A stretch of 64,000 bases of DNA, from positions 60,947,152 through 61,011,151 of the forward strand of contig CM055817.1 in NCBI GenBank assembly GCA_029582265.1, read 5' to 3'. Each line of letters starts with the position of its first letter. Position 1 is the stretch's first letter. Made by a program: the position numbers and the translations under genes. Below are positions 1 to 14,390 of this stretch, in pieces. Under the pieces are notes generated by a model. That model saw nothing but the letters and a program-made list of their open reading frames with translations. It was not told the origin of the DNA and ran no database searches. The DNA is from Zoroaster sp. YZ-2022 (taxonomy: Eukaryota > Echinodermata > Asteroidea > Forcipulatida > Zoroasteridae).

Positions 1-3000
1 AAATTATACAAAAGTGCAAGCTGGGGTTCTTAGTAATGATGGACATTATAATTTGTCCTTGACGTTGATAATAAAATTTGTCCCTCTGTTTGCAGTTTTA
101 TAAGTTTTTAAAAATACAGGCCTCCTCAATATGAAAAAAATAACATGTCAATATTATGCGGATAATCGGGTTTTTTATTTACATACAATTGACTTCTCAA
201 TTACATCCCTGATAATTATTAACTAAAAAAGGGGGCCAAAAACAATCTAAAAAACATGCTCGGGACACCCCACTAAATAGTGACAGATTTTGGCTGAGCT
301 GTTTATCAATTTTATGTCCTAAAATTTTTTAAAATCAATGCCCCTTGAGGGCCATAAACTGTGAAAAAATGGACACACTATAAAAATGGCTAATTTGTGG
401 TGGATGTTTTTTAGTACATCCCGTTTTACTATTTTTTCCTTGGGATGGAATGACTGGGGGGCCTCTTTTTGTACTGCCCAATTACATTAAGAAAAAATTT
501 TCCTCCGACGGGGGAGGTACCCACTTTATTGAGGCACATCTCCTTTTCAGTGGACCTTTAATGATATTAAAATTATTATCTATGCATTCCCAATTTTTTT
601 TTTACATCCAAATAACCCACATCCCTCTATTTATATTTTTAAAAGATGACCCCCGACGGTGTTGTGTAGCCTCCCCTTTTGACCTGGCCAAAAAAACCCA
701 TATACTTATCAATATCTCTCAGCCATATCTCTCCAGCTTTAACAGAACCCAGACACTTGTCTGGGGGGGTTATCTCACTTGCCGAAACATCAAAGAGCAC
801 ACTGATGCCAAACAGATGGTTCCCTTATCGGGGGGAGATCTGGGTAGGTTTTTTGTACACAATGGATGGTTGTTTTTGGGCCAAACAAGGGCCCAAAATT
901 TTTTCCCAAGGAAAAAAAACACAGCTCTGGGAACTGACACCACTTCTAAGATATGGAATGGTCCCAGGATATCAATGACCCCAGGCCTCTGGCCGGGAAA
1001 AAACAAAAAAAAATAACTTCTCCCTCTCTTGCAGCGGGGGGCTATCACATCATGGGCTCACAGGACAAATTACATAATTATTCAAAAAAAAATTTAGGGG
1101 CTGTGAATGGAAGAAACTTCGGACTATACAGTTATCAGAGGGGGTTGTTTTGTTTGTGGTTTGGGATATTTAAATAACATCCGGAATAAAACCCATGGCG
1201 AAACTGGGAGGGGGGGTCGTACCCCCTGTTTTTATAACCATGCTTTTAAAATTTCAAATATTATTATTAAGCGATGAGGGGGGAAAGGGGGGTCGCCGGG
1301 AATCCTGACAAGGCTCTGTAGAAAAAAAAAGGGGGTTCGCCCCTTAAATCCTTTCTTCTCCAAAAGGGGGATTTTTTTTAATTTAAAAAAAAACCTGTTT
1401 CGCATGACCAAAAAATCACCCCTTTTGGGACTTAAATATTTGGGAGATCCCCTTAGATGTAGGAACACCCCGGGGGACAGTTTTGGGGGAATGTTGGACT
1501 GTTGAACCAAAATTTTAAAGGTTGGGGCCCGGGGCCCTGCATCATGCGGAAACAAAAGGCTTAAGCGACAAGTGAAACGCAAGCCCCGGCAAAGAAAGCG
1601 ATCGCCATCATACGTCCTGTAAGTTTTTTAAAAATTTTAAAGAGAATATCAAATGAAATTTGGGGATGTTTATTTGAGGGGTTTTTTGCATGAAGAGAAA
1701 AATGCTAGTGGGTAAGTCCTGAATTGTGCAGTTGTGTGTTAATGAAAGAAGAGTTTGCGGGTTGACTATTATGATATGGCTAGACCAGGTGTATTAACCC
1801 CCCCACAATCATGAAATTTTTTGCAAATCGGGCCACAAAACCATTCTAGGGTGGCAGTGGTTCATAGCTTCTGCATAGTAACATAATGTTTCATTTTGTC
1901 TGTTGGTTTTAGTGGTTTGTGACTGACATTTGCGGGGCATTAATACTTTGTTCCAGACTCATGGCTGGGGGTGGTTATTTGAGGTCTGTGTTTCAAATAA
2001 CTGAAAATCCCGATGGGGGCTTTGTATGGTTTTTGTTCCAATGGCGATTGAATTATTTTGGGTTTTTTGGTTACAGTATCACCTCCCAACAATAGAAGGT
2101 CATGTGGTATAATGTGTTTTTTATGTACAATGGAGTTACTTGGGGCAGTGTGGATAGACAAACAATTTTGCAACAGGGGATTTCGTGGGTTTTCAGTGGC
2201 CCCTATGTGTGGGGGGGCTTAATAGTACTAGTTCATAGTTGGGCGTCAAAAAAACCTTTTTCCCCAATAGACAAGGCGTAACAACATGGGAAATTTTTAA
2301 TTTTTTGTTGATATTTAGAACTTTAACAAAGAAAAACATTTTTTATATCATAAAAAAACTAATCCTTTAAAATTAGAATGCGAAAAAAATTGAAAATTTT
2401 TTTAAAAAAACACAAAATAGATTCTGAATTTACCTCCCCTCCCCCGTTTGAAACAACGTTACCCAACATCTAAGCCTCCCAATTTTCAAAAGTTTTTCCC
2501 AAAAAGGTTGTCGTATCTAGTCGAATCCCCCAAAAAAAAAAGCCCCTTTTTAAAAAACCGATTTTCGCAGTCGGGGGGGCAGAAAACATCGTTGAAAATC
2601 TTGAACATCTTTTAAAAAAAATCCAATTTCAAAAAAACGGGCCCCAAAACCGAAAGTACGAACGATAAACCATCCCCATAACTTTGGGAAAGAAATAACG
2701 TCATTTCCAAAAAAGAGAAAATAATCCCGTTTTTTTTCAGGAAAATTTTTCACCGCCACGTAAAGGGGTCACAACTGATTTAGACCGGAGAGAATCTGCA
2801 TCACTCGCTAAAAGTGTGACTTTCTCCGAAAATCAACATGAAATTGCCAGGATTTTGGGGGAAGATTTTATTAAAATCCCCGAACATTAACATATGTTAT
2901 AAAAAATGGGCTTTTTTAAAAAATTGTTCTTTTGTCTCAATTTATCGTTAATTTAACCGAAAATTTGAAAAAGTGATTCGGGGGGCATGCTGCATGAAAT

Positions 3001-4784
3001 ATACCGTTTCAATGTTGGGCATTTCGGAGGCTACTTGGGTGGGTTGCATGCATCCCCAAAAGATCTGTGCTTTTCAGTGGCCACGGATAAACAATGGTGA
3101 AGAAAACACGTGCACAAAACAAAGGAAATCCGTCAATTTTTTTTTTCCCTCATTTTTCCCCCAAAAAAACTTTACAGATTATTGTTTTGGGGATAAGAGC
3201 TACATTGATAAAAAAAAAATATGATTTTTTTAAGTTTGAAGGATTTAAAAAAAAATCACTGGCCTCCCGAAATTACAACAAAAAAAAAATAATAATAATA
3301 ATAATTGGTGAAAAATTTACTTTTTATGGGTCATCACACATTTTTTTAAATAGGGTTTTTGTTGAAAAATTCCAAACCAACGCTCAATATTTATATATCA
3401 AATTTATCTTGATTAAAAAATACAATGGTTTTAAAAGAAAATCGGGCAGTGGTTTTAGGAATCCTTTTTTTTAAAAAGATAAGATTCGATGAAGCGCATG
3501 TCCCCCCCTTTAACCCCCAATGGCAAAAAACCGTTGAATCAGCCCACACCCTGATACACCAAGCGTTCGTGCTCGTTCCCCCATTAGAGCTTTTAAAAGG
3601 GGGTAAAAATACACCCGCTCAAAACTAAACAAAAATTCGGGTCCTTTCACATATGATAAAAAAGGGGTAAAAATTTAAATTCGACACCGTCACTTTCAAG
3701 AAATTTCACCGGGAAAAACGGGGGTTTACTTTTATTTTGCGTAATTCGGTTGTAGAGTAGTTATGGAGATCGAACAAACGGTATGTAAAGGTGACTCAAT
3801 ATAAAACCCTTTTCCCGGGGAATCCAAAAGCTCGGACCGGGGACGCTGAAATGGATGCCCCCAGAGGGTGAAATTTTTCGGGGTAAAGGATCTCCAAAAA
3901 TTCGAAAGGGGGGGACAGGGTTTTATAAAACCAGGCTTTGCATCTTGATTTTTTTATTACATTTTTGGATAGCTGAAACTATAACTTTCAAAAAGCTTTA
4001 TGAAAATTTCGACAGGTGTAATATAATTTTTTTATTTAAAATTTATGTTTTTTTCGGGCGATTTCTGTGGGGGGGAGGGGTGGTCAACACACGAACTGAA
4101 AACCCTACCCTTAAAGCCTTTTTTTAATAAGGGGTCTTTTAAAATGCCAAGGCTCAAGATAAGCAAGATTAAGATTGTTCAGGAGCTTGGGGAACACAAA
4201 AAATTCCCTCAGTTACCCCGGGACCTATTTATACTCCCCGGGAAAGGTTTTGGAAAATTGTTTCCAATGAAAATGCATCATGGTTTTTCTTTTTTCGGGG
4301 TTCATTTTTTGACTGGGTATAAAAGTCGATTAAACCCTAGGGGGGTGAAGCAAGTATGGTTACTCTTTTGGAGTTTGTTTATTTCCCAAAGAACAGGAGA
4401 ACAAACTATTCTTACTTGGTCATTGTTGGTTGTGTTCCATCGGGAAATTTGGGTCTCTGAAATCTTTCCCCAACGGAACATCCCTTTATTTCTCTGAGAC
4501 GTAGGTGACGGGAACCCTCACGGAAGTCGGAAGCTTCTTTGCCTGGGACATTTTATTTCTCTGGTCGAGCTCACCCCGCAACCCAGTTGTGAGCCCGTTC
4601 CCGGCAGAATCAGGATCACCAAACCCATAAAATTTTTTTTGGTAAAAAAAATAATATAGAGTTTTTAAAATTTTCCCTTTTAAAACGGGGAAGGGTTTTT
4701 TTTTTATTTTTTTTTTTTGCAACCACTAACCAGTTAAAAATCATTCTTGATTTTTGGGAAAGAAAGCTATCTTTAAAAACCACT

Positions 4785-5015
4785 TTATGATGGTTTTTGG
4801 ACTTTTCTTAAAAATCCTCCCCCTTTAGAAAATAGGAAGGATCCCATTATAGTTCCCCTGCGCATTACAATGACCGTTTGGGTACTTATGGGGGGGTTAC
4901 AGATCAGACTGAATGACTGGGGGTCATCAAAACCAAAAAAAGCCTGATTTTCATGAAATAAATATCCCGGGAAAAATTTGAAGTATATGTCCCTCATCAT
5001 CCATATTTTCCCCCC
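4785..5015 (-). repeat. Degraded fragment of the 22 kb / 49 kb TIR element, inverted
   Basis: Read on the minus strand, this matches the interior of the elements at 21,978-22,712 and 48,877-49,339: the same order of the GATGATGATGG-ACATATACTTC, TTATTTCATGAAA and TCAGTCTGATC-like words, ending near CCGAAAACCATCATAA. The copy carries homopolymer expansions typical of this contig. Termini are not recognisable. Confidence 0.7.
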
Positions 5016-6238
5016 TTACCAGGTAGGTAAAATTACAATTGGATATTGAAAAAAATTTGGGTTCTGGGAAAAAACTTTTTTTTCCCAATAACTCCCCCCC
5101 CAGTAAACTCCAACCCGGTTTTGTTGGGAAACTGTTGGGGTGGGGACTGGACCCCAAAATGATTGTCTTTTAACTGGGTTAGGATCCCCAGAATCAGGTC
5201 CCAAAAGTTTGTTGACAGTTTGCCAAAGGTTGGGAAATTTTCAAGGATGGGTATGGTTGAGTAAATTAAATAGGGGGTTAGGGGTTTAAACAATTTTTTG
5301 ACTATAGGGCTGGAATTCATCGTTGATAAAAACCCAAAAGGTAATGAAGGAAAAGGTTATCTCACCTCAGTAAATTTGTCTTTGTTCACCTCATTTCTTT
5401 CTGTCAACTTTTTTAAAAGGAATCGAACTTTTTTCATCTCCCAAAGCTTTGTCAACTGCCGATTGGCTGTTGGTGGTCGTTGGGGGATTGGGTACGAACG
5501 ATCTACTTTAAAAGGGAACAAAAGGGACGATATCGCGACTAAGCTGTGAAAGAGCTGGCAAAGATTTTGTCCCTGGAACCAACGACGACGGACAAGTGGC
5601 AAATTTTTAGACTGAGAGGGAAATAAAAACCGAGGAAAAATTTTTTCAAAATTAGGAAATTTTTTTATTTTCGGTTTTAAGAAACCAATCCTATTCTCCA
5701 GCTATTTTCCTCGAACCTTCTTAAACCCAAACACCCAAAGCCTGCAGACCAAAAACTGTTTGACTTAGCTGGTTTGGGGTCCCGGGCCCTTTTACAAATA
5801 TCCCCACTGGCTATACAACACAACCCCCATTGAGTTTGTTGGTTTTGGGGTTGTTTTTAAAAAGAAAAAAAAGGGTTCAAAAAAACTGTAAACCAAGTTT
5901 TTTGAGATATTGTTTACAAATTTATTTTTAATTTAAAAAAGTTTTTGGGTTCCTTCCCCAAAAAAAGCTCATTCAAACAAACAAAACTCGGATAAATTTT
6001 AATCCATCTCTTCTCTTTGAAGCTATCTTCCAAGATGCAACCCTTTTTCTTTTGTCCAGACCGTGGGTCAGTTCCTTTTTTCTGGGGAAAAGCCTGGTTT
6101 GCAGGTCAGATCACATCGGGGCAAGAGTCTTGGGTAGAGGCTTCGCCACATTTGATATAAAATATCTGTCTTCTTTTTGGATTTTCCCCCCAAAAAACTT
6201 TTGAAATTAAAAAGGGGACAACAAATTAGGGAACTTTT

Positions 6239-7330
6239 TGGGGGGGTTGGGGGGGGGGGGGGGTTGGGGGGTTGGGGGGGTTGGGGGAGTTGAGTTGGGA
6301 GAGTTGGGGAGTTGGGAGGGTTGGTTGGGAGGGGGAGGTTGGGGGGGGTAATTTTACTTTGGTGATCTGAACGACTTTTTTTGTATTATGTCAATGATTA
6401 AGACTTTATGAACCAGGCTATCACTTTTGTTTGTTAACACTTTCTTTGTGTTCTGTCTTCAGAAAATGTTGTGATTAAAACTTAATTTAAGACCAGGCTA
6501 TCTCTTTGTTTAACATTCTTATTGTTTTTTTCTGGGCATGTCAATGTTAGACTCGTATGGAATCAGGCTTTGTTAATTTACTTGGCCGAAGGGGAAGACT
6601 TCTAAGCAAGGCTTCCCGGTGTCTTTGTTTTCTTTTAAGATTATGGTTCCTGATAAGGGTTTTGTGATAAGGTTTTTTTCAGAACATGTAAAACGATATT
6701 GGGATAAAAACAAGGGGTTACCCAAAAATGAAACGATACGTCTCCCCCATGCAAAAACCAAAATTTTACCCATAAATGCAGAGAGTTGGGGGGTTGGGGG
6801 GTTGGGAGGTTGGGGGTTGGGGGTTGGGGGGGTTTGGGTTTGGGGGGGTTGGGAGGTTGGGGGGGTTGGGAGGGGGGGAAATTTTACTTTGGGAAATTAA
6901 CTTTGACATTTTTTTGTATTTGTCAAAGATTAAGACTTGTATGTAGACCAGGGTATCACTTTTTTTTGTTAACACTTTTTTTTGTTCTGTCTTCAGACAA
7001 AGTTAGTGATTAAGACTTAGTATGAAGACCAGGCTATTCTATTGTTTAACATTCTTATTTTTTCTGTCTACAGACATATGTCAAGATTAAGACTCGTATG
7101 GAGATCAGGCTATTGTTTAAATTTTCTTGGCCAGAAGGAAGGGAAGATCTTCAACAAGGCATTCCCGGTATGTCTTAAAATTGTCTTTTTGATTATGGTT
7201 CTCCTATAAGGTTGTGTGAAAGGTTCTTTTCAGAACATGTAAATAGCGATAGTTGGGGTAAAAAAATTTACCAAATTTAAACGATATCGATACTCCACCA
7301 TGCAAAACCAAATATTATACCCTTTTAAAA
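6239..7330. repeat. Two-unit tandem repeat (about 545 bp each) with G-rich arrays
   Basis: Each unit starts with a TTGGGGG/TTGGGAGG-type array (6,239-6,350 and 6,781-6,880). It is followed by the same roughly 430 bp, which contains three internal sub-repeats of about 70 bp with the words GATTAAGACT, ACCAGGCTAT and TGTCTTCAGA. Both units end with TTTTCAGAACATGTAAA and a CCATGCAAAACCAAA word. Array lengths are unreliable because the region is homopolymer-inflated. Confidence 0.8.
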
Positions 7331-8366
7331 GCATTGAAATTTTACCAAATGAAACAAACTGGGAAACATTCCCCTTCCCTTTTTCCACAGAATCATCAAA
7401 GTTCTCCCCATTCCAAGACATTCCCCCCTCCTCTTTGACTATCACGATGTCTCGTCAGGGACTATAAAGTTCTACAACCCAAAATACAAGGTTCTTAGAT
7501 GCCTTTTGGTTTTTATCGGAGGGGATAAGATAAAAAATAAGTAAAATGCTGTTTTAAAAAAGAAAAGGGTTTTCGGGGGCTGATCTATTCTTGCATAATC
7601 ATGGTTCATAAAAATGTTTTGGGAAAGGATGCTATGGTCGTTTTTTAAAATAGGGCAGGAAATTATTTCAATAATTCCCCATTTATCCTGACTTTTAAAA
7701 AAAAAAAATTTATTCATATTGTGTTATTTTATAAAGAACCTTCATTGTTCCCCTTTTTTTCCTTTTTTTTCTCTTTTTTTTTTTTTGGGAACTTCCATTT
7801 GATATAATATTTACAGCTTTTTTTTTTAAAAGGGGCTCGGTCAAATTTAGTTTGTGATTTTCCAAAAATAGGTCCTTTTTAAAGGGGGTGAAAAATTACA
7901 AAAATTGTCTCTAACCCACGTTAAAATGATGTAAAATGTCATTTTTTTGATAATTCAGTTTTTATAACCCAGTTTTGACGGTGAATTTTAGTTCATTCTG
8001 AATCTCCACAAATTTTATCAAATCGGCGTTGAAATTGACTTTTGACAAACAAAATTCCCGTATGGAATGTTACAGACCATTTTCCGTAAGAAAAAGTGAC
8101 GTCATGCCAAAAATCGTTGAAAATTCAAATAAAATGATATTTACACCCAAGGGAAATTAGAACTTTTAATTTTTTTACCTTTGGGGGTCTTCTTTGGAAA
8201 ATGAGTCTCCAAACTGAATTTGACTAAAACCTTTAATATTTAAAAAAGGGGAAAATTTACAGTAAGTCCACATTTATTATGACTAATAAAAAAAGAGAAA
8301 CCTGTGTTCATATTTTATTTTATAATTCGATATTTATGTGTTTTTTCAAAATATTACGGGGGGTTA

Positions 8367-8866
8367 NNNNNNNNNNNNNNNNNNNNNNNNNNNNNNNNNN
8401 NNNNNNNNNNNNNNNNNNNNNNNNNNNNNNNNNNNNNNNNNNNNNNNNNNNNNNNNNNNNNNNNNNNNNNNNNNNNNNNNNNNNNNNNNNNNNNNNNNNN
8501 NNNNNNNNNNNNNNNNNNNNNNNNNNNNNNNNNNNNNNNNNNNNNNNNNNNNNNNNNNNNNNNNNNNNNNNNNNNNNNNNNNNNNNNNNNNNNNNNNNNN
8601 NNNNNNNNNNNNNNNNNNNNNNNNNNNNNNNNNNNNNNNNNNNNNNNNNNNNNNNNNNNNNNNNNNNNNNNNNNNNNNNNNNNNNNNNNNNNNNNNNNNN
8701 NNNNNNNNNNNNNNNNNNNNNNNNNNNNNNNNNNNNNNNNNNNNNNNNNNNNNNNNNNNNNNNNNNNNNNNNNNNNNNNNNNNNNNNNNNNNNNNNNNNN
8801 NNNNNNNNNNNNNNNNNNNNNNNNNNNNNNNNNNNNNNNNNNNNNNNNNNNNNNNNNNNNNNNNNN
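8367..8866. other. Assembly gap of exactly 500 N
   Basis: All bases from 8,367 to 8,866 are N. The round length suggests a fixed-size scaffold gap rather than a measured distance. Open frames spanning it are meaningless. Confidence 0.99.
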
Positions 8867-11800
8867 TTTTAACTGGACCAACGGTGAATGGAGGGCCGGG
8901 GTTTGGCAAAGGAACCTTTTGGATGCAGGAGGTCACGACGGGCAAGAAAGCGGTTGGGGAAAAGCGCCAGGCATCAACGCCGCAATAAAACCCGAAATGA
9001 GGGGGGGGCTACAAGAGGACTTTTGTATGGCTGTATGACCCAACCAAAAAAAAGGTAGTTTCAAAGGGCTAAATGGAAAGGCCCTACCAGGTGAAAGTTT
9101 TTGACGCCTTTTTAAAATACAGGACCCCCAGAAGAAAATGGGTTGTGCAGGGTGGCCCCCTTTTGGGTCCTTTAGAATTTTGAAGCCATCCTTTGGGAAT
9201 CAGGAAAAACTATAGAGGGGGGGGCACCCAGAGGGAGACGGCAGGGCAACCGCGGGGTGTTTTGGTCGGGGGTTGGACGAAGGGCAGGCCCAACGGAACC
9301 AACCAAAAGGGCCCGTGGGGATGGCGGAGGTTGCAAGAAAAAAGGGGGACAAGGCGCCCCCCCGCCGTTTCAGAGGGGCGTGGGATGTTTAAAATTTTTC
9401 TGTAAAACTTGAGGATTAATTGGTGCAACCGCGAACAACATTTAATTTTCCCCTTTTTTTTTTTTTTACTTTTTTCTTCTTTTTCCCTTTTTCCTTTCTA
9501 CATCAAAAGTGCAATTTCAATTTCACAAACCTTGAAATTTCCACTTTGGGGCCTTATCAGTAGAAATCGAGTTGTTACGTCAGAAGTTGTTACGTCTGAT
9601 GACTGCATCAGGTATCAAAATGACCATTTGCTATCGACTGTATATCAAAATATCTAAAGCATGATGTTCATAATGGGGATCTGATAGATCAAGGTTTACA
9701 ACATTTGAAAAGTTAACGCAAAATTTTTCGACATTTGCTTCCCGGGGGTCAAAAGTTTGATTTGTTTTTTTTTTCAAAATTTTTTTCTAAAAATCCCATT
9801 GACTTAACACCCCCAACACTGTGGTTCCCCCTTTTTAGCCATAATACGGGGTCATTTTGTGTTCGTTCGTGCAAAAAAAGGGGGATTATTTATTTTTTCA
9901 CTATATAAAAAAATGCTATAGTAATGTCAAATTTTTATCCCCAGATGTTTTTGTGAAGGTCGAAAAATGACAAAAAATTCCCGTAATTCATTAAAAAATC
10001 AGATAATCCCAAAATCTGTCCCAACTTCAAACCATTTCCACAATCTGTAAATACTAATTTCGTTGGGCCCATTCTGGTTGGGCCAAATTACATGTTGTCG
10101 CAAACAAATGGCACCCCCAACGTGTGACGATGGGGAGAAAAAACAACTTTTTTTGACTTTTTTGTGTGATGCACAGTACCTCAACAAAAGTAGTTCATTA
10201 ATTTAGAAGGTTCGGGGAAAAAATTTTGTACGTTTTAACCCAAAATGGAAAATTTGACTGGAAAAGGGGGTTGAGAGTTCTGCTATCAATCCGGTAATTT
10301 TTTCAAGATGAGCAAGAATTTTTGAATGCAAAAATTTACTCGGACCATGTTTATCGCTCACTGGGTAAAAATTTCTGTGACACGAAGGCCCGGGAGAAAG
10401 GGGAAACCCCAGAAGTTGAAAAAGGAACCGGTTAGTTTTTGGTTTGTGATAATTTTTGGGAGGGGGGGATTTTTTTAGCCTTTTCAAAAAAAAAAAATGG
10501 AGCAAAGGGGAAACAGGTTAATGAAATCAACCCCCTGCCTCCAATTTCAAATCCTTTTAAATTTTATGTTGAAATATCTATTCATTTTAAAGGTTTGCTG
10601 ACCCACGGGACGACCATAAATTGTTTTCAGTGAAATTCAAGTTTTATTTTATATTAGAAAGGGGAAAAGCATATGAAATTATTTTCCAAATATTTGGGGA
10701 TCTACCATGCAAAAACCCCACCCCCGGGGAAAGCGGGGATTGTTTCCTCCGGAATCACAAAAAAAAACCTTTTTTTTAAATTTTTTTTTGGGTTTTTGGG
10801 ATGACTTTTAAACCCTTTTGCATACTATTATTGACTTATACGGCTTTTGACTTGGGGATGGGGAAAACATTGACCCCTTTCTGTTTTCCATTTTAAATTT
10901 TAAAATTTTTTTGGGTTGGAGTTTTTGGGGAAACCCCCGGGGGGAAATTATTTTTTGAAAATGGATTAAATGAAATTAAATAAAACCCCTTCCTTGTTGA
11001 ATGCATTCTTTAACCCAAGAGGAGTTCCCCGGGGGAAAGGTAATTTTTTAAAAACCAATCTAAAGCTATTTTTTGGTTTTTAAAAAATTCTTTTTTTAAA
11101 ATTTAAAAAAAATTGGACAATCACCCATTTTGATAATAAAAAAAAAAATTTTGGCCACTTGACATTTGGGGGGGGCAGAAGATGGAGGGGGAGTTCAATT
11201 AAGAGCTTTTTGTTTAATCTGCTCCATAACATTTGCACTCATGTTTGGGTTGGCAAGCCCTTTGATAAATTACTATTTATCATAAAGAAAAGGAAAAAAT
11301 TAAAAATTGGAACATCCGGTTACGCGGGCAACCACTCCCCCCGGGTTCCCAATGGATTGGGTTTTTAAAAAAAAAAAAAAAAACCGTTTTGTTTATGGGG
11401 GTTGCCGTGGGGGTTTGTCCCCGGGCCCCGGCCCTTTGGTGATCCGTCCTGGGGGACTGATGATTTTCCCACTGGTACACCTGCTGCTGGCAGAAAACAA
11501 TTTTTCATTTCCCCTTTTTGTGTTATCATTTTTTTTTTTTTTGGCCTTTTCCTGTTGTTCTGGTTTAATTACATCTGATTTTGTCATGGTTTTGAAATCA
11601 GTTATAATAAAATTTATTTTGAAAAATATGTTTTTTTAAAGTTAAGGAAAAAATTTTTTTGATTGATACAGACATTAAAAGGGTATAAAGTGAAATGCAA
11701 TTATTATAAAAATTTTTTTTTTTTTTCCTTTTCTCAAAAACCGGCCCCAGCATAACAAAACCTGGGGAATTTCTGGGGCATGTTGATGCGCTTATGGCTT

Positions 11801-12920
11801 TCTTCAAGGAAAAAGGGGAAGACCAGGATAAGGAACCCTGTTCAGATGAGTGTTTTTTATGTAAAGGGGGCTTGAAGGGGTGTTCGGGAAAGATCAGGGG
11901 GGCAAAAAAATGGAAGGGTTGGGAAAAACCCGAAGCTGCCCGAAAGGAAGACAACCCCCTTGAAAAAAATGGTCAAAGGGGCGCCCAAAAACTTCAGTAT
12001 CATCCCGGGGCCCAAAACAAAACAAAAATTTGGCAAGGCGCCCCCCCCCAATTCAAGCGGATTGAGGGTGCGGTTGCGATGATGTGATGGGGCCCATTCA
12101 AAAAAGGGAAAATTTAATTGGGAAGGCGAATAAACTTTTGATAAAAAAAAAACCGCGAGCCCCCATAAAAGGGAAATTTAAGGATTCAAAACCTTTCTCA
12201 GTTGATTTTCTAAAACCTTTAAACCGAAAAATGAGTGGTTTTGAAAAATTGTAGGACCTTTTAAGATTTGTTGAAGAATCCTGGTGATATCAAAAAAGAT
12301 GACAACAGCCAACATCACAAGGATGGGTAACAACTCAAAGCCCAAAAACTTTGGGGGAATTTAACCACTGCATTTGTGTATCCAAAAAGGGTAAGATTCC
12401 AAGTATAAATTAAAAAACATAAACTGAACTTCAAATGAAAATTTAATTTTTAACAAAGAAATAAATAAACTTCAGATTGGTGTTTTTTTTTAGCCTAACC
12501 ACCAAAACAATTTCATCCCCGACATGTTTTTGACACAACTGAAAGGAAAATTTTGGGTTTCATATATGTAAGTCCTTCTAATGAAAAGAAAAATATGTCC
12601 CTGAATGCAAAGTTTTTTTTTTGTCTTGGTACATCAGACCCAAATTTTATCAATCAAAAATTCACCCCTGTAATTTTGTCATTTGACTTTTTTTTTTTCT
12701 GTTTGAAGGTAGGGAAATGAATTTTTATAAAACATTATTGGGGGGAAGGGCGGGGGGTTTTAAAAAATTTTGTTTAAAAAAAGGGTAGGATAATTTTTTG
12801 GGGGAAAACTGGTCTTGTGTTTGGGGCTTGGTTTGAAATAACAATTGGGATACCCCCCCCCCCCCTTTTAAAATTTTAAAAATTTCAACCCCCATATATT
12901 GGGTAAGGGACCTTACTGTG

Positions 12921-14390
12921 GTCATAAATAAAAATTAAACAGAAAAATACAGTAGTATTGGCAGCATTTCAATTAATAAATTTTATTTGCAAACACACAA
13001 GACATACAGGTAATATTTCTTAATACTATAGTACTGTTGTACTTTTTTTTTCAACAAAAACAATGTCTGTTGGGAATGATTTTGATGAATAATTAATGCA
13101 AAAGTTTTAATGTCATCATGACATATTTTCTATTACTAAATACAAATTTTTTCTCGATAAGCAGTTTTCTTTAACTATTGAAACTATTCCTCACCAGACA
13201 AAAGAGGTCAAGTAGGTTGAAATAATTACCATGGTACAGAGGGATATAGATGAGGGATGTGGGTGTAGGGCAGATCCGGGGAGGGGTTCCTCTTTGAAAA
13301 TCAACCATGATATAAATCAGATATGACATATGTAATTTCTGATGCTGTGTGCCTCCTTTTGCCCCTCTAGATCTGCCCCCGGATAGACAGTGATGGTAGA
13401 GATGATGTTGGGGTGCAGGTTGCGGTGAAGGGTCTCCCGGAGAGGGAGGGGAATGTGCCTAAATCAAAACCCTCTACCGAATCAAAGCTAAAAGTTGCTG
13501 CATCTTTTTAAAACAAAGGTGGGGGGAGCACGTCCTTTCAGCGAATCCTTTCTCCTCCCAGTCCCTTTCTTTTGCACTCCCATTATCTCAACCCAGACCC
13601 TGCATTTAGTATATTTCAGCAGGGAGGGAACACTTATACATGAGAAAGAATAGTTGGTAGATGGATATGTTCACATAGCTATAAGTTTACACAAACAAAG
13701 GGTGGGGGGGACACCCCTCAACCCCATACCCCATCCCCATCCCCTCCTCTGGCAAGATTCCACTAGATAAGATAAAACTGTCCACCATTTTACTCCCCAA
13801 GGCTGTTAGTCACATGGGCAAACACCACATTTATTATGCTTGAACTTTGAAGCATATCAATACATGGGACAGTGCTTATGCATTTTCGCATATGAAATAT
13901 TATATTATTCATATACAGTTTTATTAATAACTCTCAAAAATTAATGTGCAGTTTTCACGTTTCAGATAAGTTGTTTTGGATTCAGATACATATTAGCAGT
14001 TAAATATTTTACACATGGCATCGGTACCAACTAGATGTTGCATATTGCTGGTTTCCAGAGTAACCTCTCAAAGTGTACCTGTACATATCGGTCAGGTGCA
14101 TTCTCTTATGTCCACTAGGTTTAGAAGCCTGATTTTTGTGGGATCTTGTTACATTCAGCAAGGTACCTGAATAATGCTATAATTCTGTATGAAATCTTTA
14201 TTGACATTATGACCTTTTCAAAATATTTGTTAATGACACACAACGCCAAGTTTCTAGCTGAGAATTTTGAACTATACTTATTGGTGCAAGTACTCATTTG
14301 ACGAATCTTAAGTCACATTTTAACAGAATGACTTCAAATTGATGAGGACATCAATTCACTGTCACTCTGAACACCTTGAGTTTGTGCACA
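12921..14390. other. Intergenic AT-rich DNA, nothing recognised
   Basis: Sequence quality looks normal from here on. I see no long open frame, repeat with clear ends or RNA gene in this stretch. Confidence 0.5.

Larger units (their letters stand above)
1..12920. other. Low-quality, homopolymer-inflated assembly segment; no reliable gene
   Basis: Runs of G, C, A and T of four or more bases are far denser here than after 12,920, and most open frames are low-complexity. A repeat copy at 4,785-5,015 can be compared with cleaner copies at 22 kb and 49 kb and shows lengthened homopolymers, so sequencing error is the likely cause. I see no splice-consistent exon or recognisable protein. Apart from the repeats and gap listed separately, 1-4,780, 5,020-6,238, 7,331-8,366 and 8,867-12,920 hold nothing I can name. 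Confidence 0.75.

Noticed and set aside
6239..6350. Telomere-like TTGGGG repeat
   Set aside because: Irregular spacing, unreliable homopolymer lengths and inclusion in a 545-bp unit do not fit an animal telomere (TTAGGG).
6619..7013. Glycine- and tryptophan-rich or proline-rich open frames
   Set aside because: They are translations of the TTGGGG arrays in homopolymer-inflated sequence.
8279..9038. Long open frames of about 175-244 codons on both strands
   Set aside because: They run through the 500-N gap; nothing is known of the sequence they cover.
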